Source: Sphingomonas sp. Leaf208
GTDB lineage: Bacteria > Pseudomonadota > Alphaproteobacteria > Sphingomonadales > Sphingomonadaceae
Reading direction: 5' to 3'
Assembly (NCBI RefSeq): GCF_001421415.1
Contig: NZ_LMKH01000023.1
Span: 62,001 to 126,000, forward strand
Length of the DNA: 64,000 bases
In this document: one piece after another, positions 29,240 through 38,198 of the stretch
How positions within the stretch are numbered: position 1 is the stretch's first letter
Layout: the number at the start of each line of letters is the position of its first letter
Made by a program: the position numbers and the translations under genes
The notes under the pieces: generated by a model
What the model saw: only the letters and a program-made list of their open reading frames with translations
The model's database searches: none
Told to the model about the DNA's origin: nothing

Positions 29240-29344
29240 ACCACCCCGGCGAAGGCCGGGGCCCAATTGGAAAGGTAGGAGTAACTGATCGCAGTCCCAC
29301 GTTAGCAACGTCCCCCAATTGGGCCCCGGCCTCCGCCGGGGTGG
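29240..29344. repeat. Inverted repeat, 'caccccggcgaaggccgggg' family
   Basis: Arms caccccggcgaaggccgggg (29241 onward) and the complement ending at 29344, with a variable spacer. With the preceding hairpin it fills the gap between the convergent lipid-kinase and cyclophilin genes. Confidence 0.9.
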
Positions 29345-29359
29345 AATTGAGTGGTGGCG

Positions 29360-29980
29360 TTACTTCACCCGCCGAACCGACAGCACCTGAACCGGCGCAG
29401 CAATCATCTGCCCCTTCATCACCCCCACCCCGGCAGTCGGCGAAGTCGGCGCAGCAAGGATGCGCTTCACCACATCCATCCCCTCCACCACATGCCCGAA
29501 CGCCGCAAACCCAGCCGTATCCCCACTCCCCGCCGGATTCGCATCGAGCGACAACACCGGCCCGACGGTAATAAAGAAGTCCGCCGTCGCGCTCCCCGGC
29601 GCGAACCGCGCCATCGAGATCGTCGCGTCGACATGCGACAGCCCGGTCTGGCTGGTCGGCTCATGCTTCACCGGCGGCAGCAGCCGCTTCACCTCGCCCT
29701 GCGGCCCGCCCTGGATCAACCCGGCATCCGCCCCCAGCTTCATCGCCCGATAGAACGTCACCCCATCGAGCCGCTTCTGGTCGACGTAACGCAGGAAATT
29801 TGCGGTCGTCAGCGGCGCGCGCTCCTTCTCCAGCGCCAGCGTGATCGGCCCCTCGCTCGTCGTCATCACGATCGAGACGGTCGCCGGAGCAACAGGCGGC
29901 GACGCCGGCGGAGCCTCCTGCGCCGAGACGGAAACCGCGCCAAGGACGGCAAGAGCGAGCGTGACGAATCTGGAGATCAT
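29360..29980 (-). CDS. Exported cyclophilin-type peptidylprolyl isomerase
   Basis: A 206-residue protein with a signal peptide (LALAVLGAVSVSA-QEAP) and a cyclophilin domain: SEGPITLALEKERAPLTTANFLRY, DGVTFYRAMK, GGPQGEVK, SMARFAPGSATADFFITVG and GFAAFGHVVEGMDVVKRIL. It accelerates cis-trans isomerisation of prolyl bonds in the periplasm, assisting envelope protein folding. Compared with E. coli PpiA the catalytic Arg region is visible at FYRAMK. The ATG at 29978-29980 is used. It diverges from the ATP-grasp gene and shares its promoter region. Confidence 0.92.
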   Translation of the reverse strand: MISRFVTLALAVLGAVSVSAQEAPPASPPVAPATVSIVMTTSEGPITLALEKERAPLTTANFLRYVDQKRLDGVTFYRAMKLGADAGLIQGGPQGEVKRLLPPVKHEPTSQTGLSHVDATISMARFAPGSATADFFITVGPVLSLDANPAGSGDTAGFAAFGHVVEGMDVVKRILAAPTSPTAGVGVMKGQMIAAPVQVLSVRRVK

Positions 29981-30058
29981 CCGCCACGCTACCGCCTCCA
30001 CCGCTCGCTGTCTGCGCCCCGCGACACGATATTGCGCGCGGCAAAGTTTTGCTTGGGT

Positions 30059-30076
30059 TTGCACGCCCGCGTGCAA
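30059..30076. promoter_or_regulatory. Perfect palindrome in front of the ATP-grasp operon
   Basis: ttgcacg (30059-30065) and cgtgcaa (30070-30076) are exact complements with a four-base centre. It ends 17 bases before the ATP-grasp ATG at 30094 and lies between the divergent cyclophilin and the operon. It looks like an operator for a dimeric regulator, which is not encoded nearby. Alternatively it is an mRNA hairpin that controls translation of the first gene. Confidence 0.5.
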
Positions 30077-30093
30077 TGCGTATCCGGGGCACG

Positions 30094-30999
30094 ATGACCG
30101 ATCTTGCCATTCTCTACGAGCACCCGCTCTGGTTCGAACCGCTGTTCGCCGCCCTCGATCGCCGCGGCGTAGCGTTCACCCGCGCGACGCCCGACGGCTT
30201 CTGGAACCCCGCCGACCAGAGCGCCCCCGCCCCCGTCGTCTTCAACCGGATCGCGATGTCGAGCTTCCTGCGCAACGACGAGCATCCGATCTTCGACACG
30301 ATGGCATTGCTCGATCACTGGCGCCGCACCGGCGCACGCGTGGTCAATGGCACCGACGTCCTCGCGATCGACGCCTCCAAGGCCCGCCAATTGTCGTTGA
30401 TCGCCTCGCTCGGCCTCGCGATCCCCGAAACGCGCGTCGTCCACCGCGCCGCCGACGTCGTCCCCGCCGCCCAGACGCTCCGCTTCCCGCTGGTCGTCAA
30501 AGCGAACATCGGCGGATCCGGCGCAGGCATCATCCGCTTCGACAGCCTCGACGAACTGCGCACCGCCGTCGCCGACGCAGGCCTGCCGAGCAGCGTCGAC
30601 GGCGTGCTGCTGGTCCAGGAATACGTCCCCGTCCGCGACGGCGCGATCACCCGGATCGAGACGCTCGACCGCAAATTCCTCTACGCGATCGAGGTCGCCG
30701 GCGGCGGCGCATTCGATCTTTGCCCCGCGGATGCGTGCGTCGTCCCGGGCTCGGGCATCAAGATGGCCGCGGTCGAGCCCTCGCAAACCTTGAAGGATGC
30801 CGCGGAGGCGATCGCACGCGCGGTCGATCTCGATGTCGGCGGAGTCGAGGTGATGATCGACGACCGCGACGGCGTCGCGCGGTTCTATGACATCAACGCA
30901 CTGTCGAACTTCGTCGCCAAGCCATTGGATGTGCTCGGCTGGGATCCCCACGACCGCCTCGTCGATTACCTGATCGAACAGATCGAGAAGGCCCGCTGA
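30094..30999 (+). CDS. ATP-grasp ligase, RimK/glutathione-synthetase-like
   Basis: A 301-residue ATP-grasp protein. The nucleotide-binding segments are visible: DASKARQLSLIASLGL, FPLVVKANIGGSGAGIIRF (Lys and the Gly-rich loop), VLLVQEYVPVRDG, and VARFYDINALSNFVAKPL near the C-terminus with the metal-binding Asp and Asn. Such enzymes form amide or peptide bonds through an acyl-phosphate. The N-terminal domain (residues 1-80) is not of a type I recognise. It is the first gene of a five-gene overlapping operon; its stop and the next start share tgatg. The actual substrates are unknown. Confidence 0.82.
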   Translation: MTDLAILYEHPLWFEPLFAALDRRGVAFTRATPDGFWNPADQSAPAPVVFNRIAMSSFLRNDEHPIFDTMALLDHWRRTGARVVNGTDVLAIDASKARQLSLIASLGLAIPETRVVHRAADVVPAAQTLRFPLVVKANIGGSGAGIIRFDSLDELRTAVADAGLPSSVDGVLLVQEYVPVRDGAITRIETLDRKFLYAIEVAGGGAFDLCPADACVVPGSGIKMAAVEPSQTLKDAAEAIARAVDLDVGGVEVMIDDRDGVARFYDINALSNFVAKPLDVLGWDPHDRLVDYLIEQIEKAR

Positions 31000-32015
31000 T
31001 GCGCTACGGTTACTGGACTCCCGTCTTCGGCGGCTGGCTTCGCAACGTCCCCGACGAGGGGATGGAGGCGAGCTGGGCGTACACCAAGGCGCTGACGCAG
31101 AATGCCGAGCGCTGGGGCTATGACCTGACGCTGATCGCCGAGCTGAACCTCAACGATATCAAGGGCATCGAACAGCCCGCGCTCGACGCCTGGTCGACCG
31201 CGGCGGCGCTGGCGGCAGTGACCGACAGCATAGAGCTGATGGTCGCGGTCCGCCCGAACTTCCACCACCCCGCGCTGTTCGCCAAGGCCGCGGCGAACAT
31301 CGACCGGATCTCGGGCGGGCGGCTCGCGCTCAACGTCGTGTCGTCCTGGTGGGCGGACGAGGCCAAGCAATACGGCCTCCAGTTCGACCAGCACGACGAT
31401 CGCTACGCGCGCACCGCCGAGTGGTTGACCGTCGTCGATGGGCTTTGGACGCAGGAGCGGTTCGACTTCGCGGGCCAGTTCTACACGACCGAACAGGCGA
31501 TCTGCTCCCCCAAGCCCGCCAAGCGCCCGACCGTCTACGCCGGCGGCGAGAGCGAGAAGGCCAAGGCGATGATCGCCGCGCAGTGCGACGCGTACGTCAT
31601 GCACGGCGACCCGGCGGAGGCGATTGCACCGAAGATCGCCGACATGGCGGCGCGACGCGAAGCCGCTGGCGGCGCGCCGATGCAATACGGCATGGCCGCG
31701 TACGCGATCGTGCGCGACAGCGAGGCGGAGGCCAAGCGCGAGCTCGAACGCATCACCAGCGTCACCGAACTCCCCGCCGGCTATGCGAACTTCGACCAGT
31801 GGCTGTCGGGCACGCAGCTCGAACGCGAACTGAAGATCCAGGAATACTCCGTCTCCAACCGCGGCCTGCGCCCCAATCTGGTCGGCACGCCCGAGCAGTT
31901 GAAGGAGCGCGTCGCTGAGTATGAGGCGGCCGGTCTCGACCTGCTGCTGCTCCAGATGAGCCCGCAGGCCGAGGAAATGGAGCGGTTCGCCGCGCAGGTC
32001 ATGGGCACCGCATGA
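30999..32015 (+). CDS. Luciferase-like flavin-dependent monooxygenase, sulfonate type
   Basis: A 338-residue LLM-family enzyme (TIM barrel, needing FMNH2 from a separate reductase). Seen: [16 protein letters not shown] at the start, then [38 protein letters not shown], and [17 protein letters not shown] at the end. It resembles the alkanesulfonate and dimethylsulfone monooxygenases SsuD, MsuD and SfnG, which release sulfite or a sulfinate from organosulfur compounds. The neighbouring MetNIQ-like importer supports a sulfur role. The substrate is inferred only. No flavin reductase is in this cluster. Confidence 0.85.
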   Translation: MRYGYWTPVFGGWLRNVPDEGMEASWAYTKALTQNAERWGYDLTLIAELNLNDIKGIEQPALDAWSTAAALAAVTDSIELMVAVRPNFHHPALFAKAAANIDRISGGRLALNVVSSWWADEAKQYGLQFDQHDDRYARTAEWLTVVDGLWTQERFDFAGQFYTTEQAICSPKPAKRPTVYAGGESEKAKAMIAAQCDAYVMHGDPAEAIAPKIADMAARREAAGGAPMQYGMAAYAIVRDSEAEAKRELERITSVTELPAGYANFDQWLSGTQLERELKIQEYSVSNRGLRPNLVGTPEQLKERVAEYEAAGLDLLLLQMSPQAEEMERFAAQVMGTA

Positions 32016-32746
32016 TCCGCCTCACCGACGTCATCAAAACCTACCCGGCAAGCGACGCGGCTGCCCTCGACGGCGTGTCGCTCAAAATTCCCGCGCGCGG
32101 CGTGTTCGGCGTCATCGGCCAGTCCGGCGCGGGCAAGTCGACGCTGATCCGCCTGATCAACGCGCTCGAACGACCGACTTCAGGTCGGGTCGAGGTCGAT
32201 GGCGTCGACGTCGCGGCACTGTCGGCGGCGGACCTGCGCGCGCTGCGCCGCCGGATCGGCATGATCTTCCAGAACTTCGGCCTGCTGTCGTCGCGCACGG
32301 TCGCCGCAAACGTCGCGTTCCCGCTGGTGCTGGCGGGCGTATCCAGAGCCGAGCGCGAGACGAAAGTCGCCGCGCTGCTCGACCGCGTAGGTCTCGCCGA
32401 TCACGCCACCAAATACCCCGCCCAGCTCTCCGGTGGCCAGAAACAACGCGTCGGCATCGCCCGCGCGCTCGCCACCGATCCCGACATCCTGCTCTGCGAC
32501 GAAGCCACCAGCGCGCTAGACCCCGAAACCACCCGCTCGGTCCTGACCCTCCTTCGCGACCTCAACCGAGACCTCGGCCTGACGATCGTCCTGATCACGC
32601 ACGAAATGGACGTCGTCCGCTATGTCTGCGACCGCGTCGCCGTCCTCGAGCGCGGCCGCATCGTCGAGACCGGCGACGTCGCCGACATCTTCGCCAACGC
32701 CGCCCACCCGGCAACGCAGCGTATGCTGGCGGCGCTGGCGGCATGA
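32012..32746 (+). CDS. metN: MetN-like ABC transporter ATPase, short form
   Basis: A 244-residue ATPase of the methionine-uptake (MUT) type. Walker [10 protein letters not shown] is at 36-44, Q-loop [10 protein letters not shown] near 88, signature [15 protein letters not shown] near 140, Walker [13 protein letters not shown] and the switch His in LITHEMDV. E. coli MetN is about 343 residues with a C-terminal NIL regulatory domain that senses methionine; that domain is absent here. It overlaps both neighbours (ATGA). It probably powers import of a methionine-like or other organosulfur ligand. Confidence 0.88.
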   Translation: MIRLTDVIKTYPASDAAALDGVSLKIPARGVFGVIGQSGAGKSTLIRLINALERPTSGRVEVDGVDVAALSAADLRALRRRIGMIFQNFGLLSSRTVAANVAFPLVLAGVSRAERETKVAALLDRVGLADHATKYPAQLSGGQKQRVGIARALATDPDILLCDEATSALDPETTRSVLTLLRDLNRDLGLTIVLITHEMDVVRYVCDRVAVLERGRIVETGDVADIFANAAHPATQRMLAALAA

Positions 32747-33405
32747 GCTTCTTCGCCAACATCGACTGGTCGGACATCGGCCAGGCCTGCCTCGACACGC
32801 TGATCATGCTCGGCGGATCGCTGATCCTCACGATCGCGTTCGGCCTCCCGCTCGGCGTCCTGCTCTACCTCACCGACCGGGGCCGCCTGTCGCAGAACCG
32901 TATCGCCAACGCCGTACTCGGGATCATCGTCAACATCCTCCGCTCCGTCCCGTTCATCATCCTGCTGATCGTGATGATCCCGCTCACCGTGATGCTCGTC
33001 GGCACTTCGCTAGGCGTCGCCGGCGCGATCCCGCCGCTCGTCGTCGGCGCCGCGCCGTTCTACGCGCGGCTCGTCGAGGGATCGCTCAAGGAAGTCGACC
33101 GCACCACGATCGAGGCGGTGCAGGCGATGGGCGCCACCACGCGCCAGATCGTCACCGGCGCGCTGATCCCCGAGGCGCTCCCCGGATTAATCGCCGGCGC
33201 CACCGTCACCGCGGTCGCGCTCGTCTCGTTCACCGCGATGGCGGGCGTGGTCGGTGCAGGTGGGCTCGGCGACCTCGCGATCCGGTTCGGCTATCAGCGT
33301 TTCCAGACCGACGTCATGGTCGTCACCGTCGTGCTGCTGGTCGTGCTCGTCCAGATCATCCAATATGCCGGCGACGCGCTCGCCCGCCACTTCACCCGCC
33401 GCTAG
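32743..33405 (+). CDS. metI: MetI-like ABC transporter permease
   Basis: A 220-residue inner-membrane permease with about five helices and the EAA loop [20 protein letters not shown], where the ATPase couples. It carries the MetI-type sequences [25 protein letters not shown] spacing ([16 protein letters not shown]), [15 protein letters not shown] and [21 protein letters not shown]. It overlaps metN by four bases and precedes metQ by eight. Confidence 0.92.
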   Translation: MSFFANIDWSDIGQACLDTLIMLGGSLILTIAFGLPLGVLLYLTDRGRLSQNRIANAVLGIIVNILRSVPFIILLIVMIPLTVMLVGTSLGVAGAIPPLVVGAAPFYARLVEGSLKEVDRTTIEAVQAMGATTRQIVTGALIPEALPGLIAGATVTAVALVSFTAMAGVVGAGGLGDLAIRFGYQRFQTDVMVVTVVLLVVLVQIIQYAGDALARHFTRR

Positions 33406-33413
33406 GAATTCGC

Positions 33414-34208
33414 ATGAACCGCCGCACGCTCCTTGCTACGCTGTCACTGCTCGCGCTCGCCGCTTGCGGTGGCACCAAGACCAACGACGGCAAGACGCTG
33501 ACCGTCGCCGCGACCGCCGTGCCGCATGCCGAAATCCTGGAATCGATCAAGCCGACGCTCGCCAAGGAAGGCGTCGACCTCCAGATCCGCGTCTTCAACG
33601 ACTACGTCCAGCCCAATCTCCAAGTCGAGCAGAAGCAGATCGACGTCAGCTATTTCGAGACCAAGCCCTATCTCGACGAGTTCAACGCCTCGCGCGGCAC
33701 GCATCTGGTGACCTATGCCGGCGTCCACGTCGAACCGCTCGGCGCCTATTCGCGCAAGTGGAAGTCCATCGCGCAGATCCCCAACGGCGCGACCGTCGCG
33801 ATCCCGAACGAGCCGAGCAACGGCGGCCGCGCGCTGCTGCTGCTCCAGAAGGCCGGGCTGATCACGCTCAAGAACCCGACCAACCCGCTGTCGAGCCTCA
33901 ACGATATCGCCACCAACCCCAAGAACCTGCAGTTCAAGGAGCTGGAGGGCGCCACCCTGCCCCGCACGCTCGGCGAAGTCGATATCGCGCTGATCAACAC
34001 CAATTACGCGCTCGACGCGAAGCTCAACCCGGTCCGCGACGCGCTCGCGATCGAGGACAAGACCAGCCCCTACGTCAATTTCGTCGTCGGCCTGCCCGGC
34101 GGCGAGAAGGACCCACGGGTCGTGAAACTGATCGCCGCGCTCCGCAGCCCGGCGACCAAGACCTTCATCGAGCAGCATTATCAGGGTGCGGTCCTCCCGG
34201 CGTTCTGA
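33414..34208 (+). CDS. metQ: MetQ-like substrate-binding lipoprotein
   Basis: A 264-residue lipoprotein of the NlpA/MetQ family. The signal peptide ends in LALAACGG, so Cys18 is lipidated. The mature part includes ATAVPHAEILE, KQIDVSYFETKPYLDEF, VHVEPLGAYSRKWKSI, VAIPNEPSNGGRALLLLQ and LINTNYALDAKLNP, all typical of methionine-binding proteins. It is the periplasmic receptor that sets the specificity of the importer. The ATG at 33414 lies behind aggaa. It ends the operon; corA begins 38 bases later. Confidence 0.93.
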   Translation: MNRRTLLATLSLLALAACGGTKTNDGKTLTVAATAVPHAEILESIKPTLAKEGVDLQIRVFNDYVQPNLQVEQKQIDVSYFETKPYLDEFNASRGTHLVTYAGVHVEPLGAYSRKWKSIAQIPNGATVAIPNEPSNGGRALLLLQKAGLITLKNPTNPLSSLNDIATNPKNLQFKELEGATLPRTLGEVDIALINTNYALDAKLNPVRDALAIEDKTSPYVNFVVGLPGGEKDPRVVKLIAALRSPATKTFIEQHYQGAVLPAF

Positions 34209-34246
34209 TACCGGCGCGGGCCTCGTTAGCGTAATCCAGAGGCTCC

Positions 34247-35215
34247 ATGACGGTCGTCGCCGCGTATCTCTATCGCCATGGCAAGCGCGTCCGCGCGGTC
34301 TCGATCGACGAAAAGGTCGACTGCCCCGCAGACCGCTCCGAATTCGTCTGGATCGGCATCTGCGACCCGACCGACGCCGAGATGCGGACGCTCAAGGACC
34401 AGTATAACCTCCACCCACTGGCGGTGGAGGACGCGATCAAGGCGGACCAACTGCCCAAGGTCGACATCTATGGCGACCAGCTGTTCGTGGTCGCGCGCAC
34501 CGCGCAGCTTCAGGACGACAAGATCGCATACGGCGAAACCGCGATCTTCGTCGGCCACAGCCACATCATCAGCGTCCGCCACGGCTCGGCACGCTCGCAC
34601 AAGGCACTCCGCGAACAGCTCGAAGCCGCGCCGACATTGCTGATCAACGGCGTCGACTACGTCCTCCACGCGATCCTGGATTACGTCGTCGACGGCTATC
34701 TCCCGATCGTCGAGAGCATCGAGGACGAGGTGCTGGCGATGGAACAGCGCACGATCGACGCCTTCCTCGGCCGCGACGAGATCGTCCGCATCTTCGGGCT
34801 CCGACGCGAGATGATCCGCTTCCAGCGTATCCTCGGACCGATGGGCGAGGTCGCCAGCAAGATCGTCCGCCTCGACCTCCCCTGCATCGACACCGAGGCG
34901 AAACCGTATTTCAGCGACGTCCTCGACCACGTCCGCCGCGTGCAGACGATGGTCGAGGGCCTGCGCGAAGTGCTGACCTCCATGTTCGAATTCAGCAACC
35001 TGCTCGAACAACAACGCACCGGCGCGATCACCCGCCAGCTCGCCGCCTGGGCTGCGATCCTCGCCGTTCCCACCGCGATCGCCGGGATCTACGGCATGAA
35101 CTTCGAGAACATGCCCGAGCTGAAGACGGAATACGGGTATTTCGTCGTTTTGGCGGTGATCGGTGTCGTCTGCGCCGCGCTGTACGTGAAGTTCAAGCAG
35201 GCGAAGTGGTTGTAG
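34247..35215 (+). CDS. corA: CorA family divalent-cation channel
   Basis: A 322-residue Mg2+/Co2+ transporter, a homopentamer of the inner membrane. The long cytosolic N-terminal part is followed by two C-terminal helices with the signature YGMNFENMPE between them, near residue 284. Length matches CorA (about 320). It follows metQ closely in the same direction, so it may be cotranscribed with the organosulfur operon or have its own promoter in the 38-base gap. Confidence 0.95.
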   Translation: MTVVAAYLYRHGKRVRAVSIDEKVDCPADRSEFVWIGICDPTDAEMRTLKDQYNLHPLAVEDAIKADQLPKVDIYGDQLFVVARTAQLQDDKIAYGETAIFVGHSHIISVRHGSARSHKALREQLEAAPTLLINGVDYVLHAILDYVVDGYLPIVESIEDEVLAMEQRTIDAFLGRDEIVRIFGLRREMIRFQRILGPMGEVASKIVRLDLPCIDTEAKPYFSDVLDHVRRVQTMVEGLREVLTSMFEFSNLLEQQRTGAITRQLAAWAAILAVPTAIAGIYGMNFENMPELKTEYGYFVVLAVIGVVCAALYVKFKQAKWL

Positions 35216-35235
35216 CGGAACCGATCACCCACTCC

Positions 35236-35330
35236 GTCATGCCGGGCTCGTTCCGGCATCCACCGATCCGCATACTCGCCAGCCGTCGATACGCGGCACG
35301 GTGGCCCCCGGAACTAGTCCGGGGTGACGC
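35236..35330. repeat. Two small palindromes, REP-like
   Basis: atgccgggctcgttccggca (35239-35258) and ccccggaactagtccgggg (35306-35324) are short palindromes typical of alphaproteobacterial intergenic repeats, 15 and more bases past the corA stop. Confidence 0.7.
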
Positions 35331-35353
35331 GGGAATGTAGCCGTCCCTCTATT

Positions 35354-35482
35354 GCATCCTCCCCCGCCAGGGGGAGGTGGCTGGCCCTTGCCAGACGGAG
35401 GGGGAGGTAAGGGATAACTGTGGTTGCGCGTTCCTCCCCCTCCGTCACCTTCGGTGCCACCTCTCCCTAGCGGGGGAGGATC
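35354..35482. repeat. Long compound inverted repeat between corA and the reductase
   Basis: gatcctcccccgccaggggg at the left pairs with the complement ending at 35482, and nested arms with cctccccctccgtc and gacggagggggagg lie inside. Different in sequence from the three main families but of similar design. Confidence 0.8.
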
Positions 35483-35492
35483 GAAGAGCAGC

Positions 35493-36482
35493 TCAAACCT
35501 TGACGAGCATCTTCCCCGTGTTCCCACCCGAGAACAGCCCCAGGAACGCATCCGGCATCGTCTCGAGCCCCTCGTGCACGGTCTCCTGCCGCTTCAGCGT
35601 CCCCGCCGCCAGCATCCCGCCCATGTCCTTGTAGAACTCGTCGGCGCGATTCATGTAGTCGCTGACGATGAACCCGCGGATCTGCACACGGTTACCGATC
35701 AGTCGCGCGAGATACTTCAACTGCGTCGCCGCACCGCTGTTGTACACGTCGATCATCCCGCAAACCGCGAACCGCGCATGCATCCGCGCATGCGCCAGCG
35801 CCGCGTCGAGATGATCGCCGCCGACGTTGTCGAAATACACGTCGATACCCTTCGGAGCAGCCTCGCCGAGCAACTTCACCACCGGCACGTCGCTCTTATA
35901 GTCGATCACCGCATCCGCGCCGAGCGACTTCACCCAAGCGCATTTCTCCGCGCCGCCGGCCGAGCCGATCACCGTCATGCCCTTGGCCTTGGCGACCTGC
36001 ACCACGGTCGAGCCGACCGCACCCGCCGCCGCCGACACGAACACCGTATCGCCCGCCTTCGCCTCGGCAACCTGAAGCAGGCCGAAATACCCCGTCATCC
36101 CCGGCATGCCGAGCAGACCCAGAAACGCCTGCGGAGGCACGTCGAGCGCCGGCAATTTCTGCACCTGCGCGGCCGGCACCACCGCCTCGTCGCGCCAGCC
36201 GGCCATGTGCAGCACCATGTCGCCGACCTTCATGCCGTCGTCATTGCTCTCGACCACTTCGCCGACCGCGCCGCCCTGCATCGCCTCGCCCAGCGCGAAC
36301 GGCGGGACATAGCTCTTCACGTCGTTCATCCGCCCGCGCATATACGGATCGACCGACAGCCAGCGGTTCGCAATCCGTACCTCGCCAGCGCCGAGCGTCG
36401 ACTGGTCGATATCGATCATGGCGAAGTCGGTATGCTTCGGCATGCCTTGCGGACGTGCCTTCAGGCTCCATGCACGGGCCAT
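35493..36482 (-). CDS. NADP-dependent medium-chain oxidoreductase
   Basis: A 329-residue zinc-independent MDR protein resembling leukotriene B4 12-hydroxydehydrogenase/CurA-type double-bond reductases. Seen: WLSVDPYMRGRM near 40, GDMVLHMAGWRDEAVV, LGMPGMTGYFGLL, the NADP motif AAAGAVGSTVVQVAKAKG near 155, YFDNVGGDHLDAAL and FIVSDYMNRADEF. It reduces conjugated C=C bonds, substrate unspecified. The ATG at 36480-36482 is chosen (MARAWSLK). The longer frame to 36596 includes a terminator sequence. Confidence 0.9.
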   Translation of the reverse strand: MARAWSLKARPQGMPKHTDFAMIDIDQSTLGAGEVRIANRWLSVDPYMRGRMNDVKSYVPPFALGEAMQGGAVGEVVESNDDGMKVGDMVLHMAGWRDEAVVPAAQVQKLPALDVPPQAFLGLLGMPGMTGYFGLLQVAEAKAGDTVFVSAAAGAVGSTVVQVAKAKGMTVIGSAGGAEKCAWVKSLGADAVIDYKSDVPVVKLLGEAAPKGIDVYFDNVGGDHLDAALAHARMHARFAVCGMIDVYNSGAATQLKYLARLIGNRVQIRGFIVSDYMNRADEFYKDMGGMLAAGTLKRQETVHEGLETMPDAFLGLFSGGNTGKMLVKV

Positions 36483-36548
36483 AAACTTGCTCCTGTATTG
36501 AATATTCGTGTTGCGGGTATGGCGAAACGCACACCTTACGCAACCTGC

Positions 36549-36576
36549 AAAAAAGCCCGGACGTTTCCGCCCGGGC
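36549..36576 (-). terminator. Intrinsic terminator for the DUF2171 gene
   Basis: On the minus strand the stem gcccgg (36571-36576 with 36555-36560, ten-base loop) is followed by tttttt (complement of 36549-36554). It lies about 50 bases past the stop at 36624, so it ends the transcript of the DUF2171 gene before the reductase gene. Confidence 0.85.
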
Positions 36577-36623
36577 CCCTTTCCGGCTGACATCATGCGA
36601 CGCCAGCCAACGCTTTCAACCAG

Positions 36624-37961
36624 TTAGTACGTGGTCGAACCCGACTTGCCGAGCGTATCCGACGTCGTGCCAGTGGTGGTGCCGCCGGTCGTCGTGCTGC
36701 CGGTGGTCGTTCCGGTGCCCGATGCCGTGCCGGTCCCGGTGCTGCCCGTCTGCGTGCTGCCCGTCTGCGAGCTCGAAGCATAACCGCTGGTGCCAGCATC
36801 CTTCTTGTCGCCGCCCGTGCGATCGCCGTAGTCGAACATCGCCGAGTTGCGCTCTTCTTCCTTCCACGCCGCCTTGGCTTCGTCGGCCGACTTCGACAAC
36901 GTCACCTTGCCGTCGACGGTCTTGATCCAGCGCGACGGGATCGAGTGATGCACGCCGCCCGCATCGCGGTCGTTCTTGGTCAGCAGGATCCGGTCGCCCT
37001 TCACCTTGTCGACCGTGCCGACATGGCTGCCGTCAGACCCGACGACTTCCATGTGCTCGGTGACCTGCGACAGCGAACTGCGCTGGCCCTGGCGCTCATT
37101 GCGCCACGAAGAGAACTCGGTCTCGAACTTCGAGCGGTTCTCGTTCCGATACTCGTCATAGTCACGGTCGAGCGCCGCGATCTGCGAGCTCCGCCAGCCA
37201 TGATAATGGTCGTCATGCGTGTTCGACGAGCGATTGCCGAACGCACGATTGTCCGAGTTGCCATAGGACCGCTCGTCATAGCGGGCATCGGCTTCGCGGC
37301 GACGCTCGGCCTCGTCGTCACCGAACCACGAGCGAACTTCGTCGCCTGCGCGCGCGATGAAACCGCGATCGTCATAGTCATAGCCCTGTGGCTGACGACC
37401 ATAGTCACGCCCCTCGTTACGGCTGCCGCCGCGCGACGAGTTGCGGTTGTCGTCATCGGCATCGCGGTTGCGACCTACGTCCTCGAAGCGACGGCCATCC
37501 GATGCGTAGCTACCGTGATATTCGGTATCGCCCGAACCCTGGCTGCGCTGGCCGTAGGACTGTTGCCCATAGCCCTGGCCGGAGCGCTGCTGGCCATAAC
37601 CCTGCTGCCCGTTACCCTGTTGGCCATAACCCTGGCCCGATCCCTGGCCGTAGCGCGACTGCCCGTAGCGATCACCGCCCGATGGCTGCGAGCGATCATT
37701 GTGGCCGCCATAATAATCACGACCGCCCTGCTCGCGACCATATTGATCGCCGCGTCCCTGGTCGTCACGCCCCTGATATCCCTGACCGCGGCCGCTGCGG
37801 TTGTTGTCGCGATCATATTCTCCGACGGCTTCATATTCACGCGCGCTGGAACGACCATAGCCGCCACCGTCTGCGCGGAAATCGCGACCATAGTCGTTCG
37901 AGTTCGGCCGACCGTAATAGTCGCCCGACTGGCGATCTCGGGTGTTGCGTTCGTAGACCAT
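36624..37961 (-). CDS. DUF2171 (PRC-barrel-like) protein with Tyr/Gly/Gln-rich disordered region
   Basis: A 445-residue protein. Residues 1-145 are rich in Gly, Tyr, Gln, Arg and Asp, with at least six YGQ units (RYGQSRYGQ, GYGQQ, SYGQR). Next come a SWFGDDEAERRREADARYD segment around 210 and a WRSSQIAALDRDYDEYR segment, both typical of sphingomonad stress proteins. A DUF2171 domain follows near 300-370 (VVGSDGSHVGTVDKVKGD, HHSIPSRWIKTVDGKV), then a Ser/Thr/Gly tail. It has no signal peptide. The ATG has a perfect aggagg site six bases away (37967-37972), predicting high expression. Confidence 0.82.
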   Translation of the reverse strand: MVYERNTRDRQSGDYYGRPNSNDYGRDFRADGGGYGRSSAREYEAVGEYDRDNNRSGRGQGYQGRDDQGRGDQYGREQGGRDYYGGHNDRSQPSGGDRYGQSRYGQGSGQGYGQQGNGQQGYGQQRSGQGYGQQSYGQRSQGSGDTEYHGSYASDGRRFEDVGRNRDADDDNRNSSRGGSRNEGRDYGRQPQGYDYDDRGFIARAGDEVRSWFGDDEAERRREADARYDERSYGNSDNRAFGNRSSNTHDDHYHGWRSSQIAALDRDYDEYRNENRSKFETEFSSWRNERQGQRSSLSQVTEHMEVVGSDGSHVGTVDKVKGDRILLTKNDRDAGGVHHSIPSRWIKTVDGKVTLSKSADEAKAAWKEEERNSAMFDYGDRTGGDKKDAGTSGYASSSQTGSTQTGSTGTGTASGTGTTTGSTTTGGTTTGTTSDTLGKSGSTTY

Positions 37962-38198
37962 AGGAACCTCCTAATTGCTGTCCTGCGGCTGCCGGCCCCG
38001 TCGATCGCGGGGTCGTACATTCCGAGGACTACAAACGCCAAACTGGCGGAATGTTCCTGCGATCGCGGCAGCTTGACGGCGACACGACGCTGCGTTGCGA
38101 CGACGCGCCGGAGGGAAGTTCGAGCCGTCTCACCAACCCGGTTGCAAGGCTCAAATCGAGCCGCTAAGCCACCGATCCTGGCCTATGGCCAACCGCGC

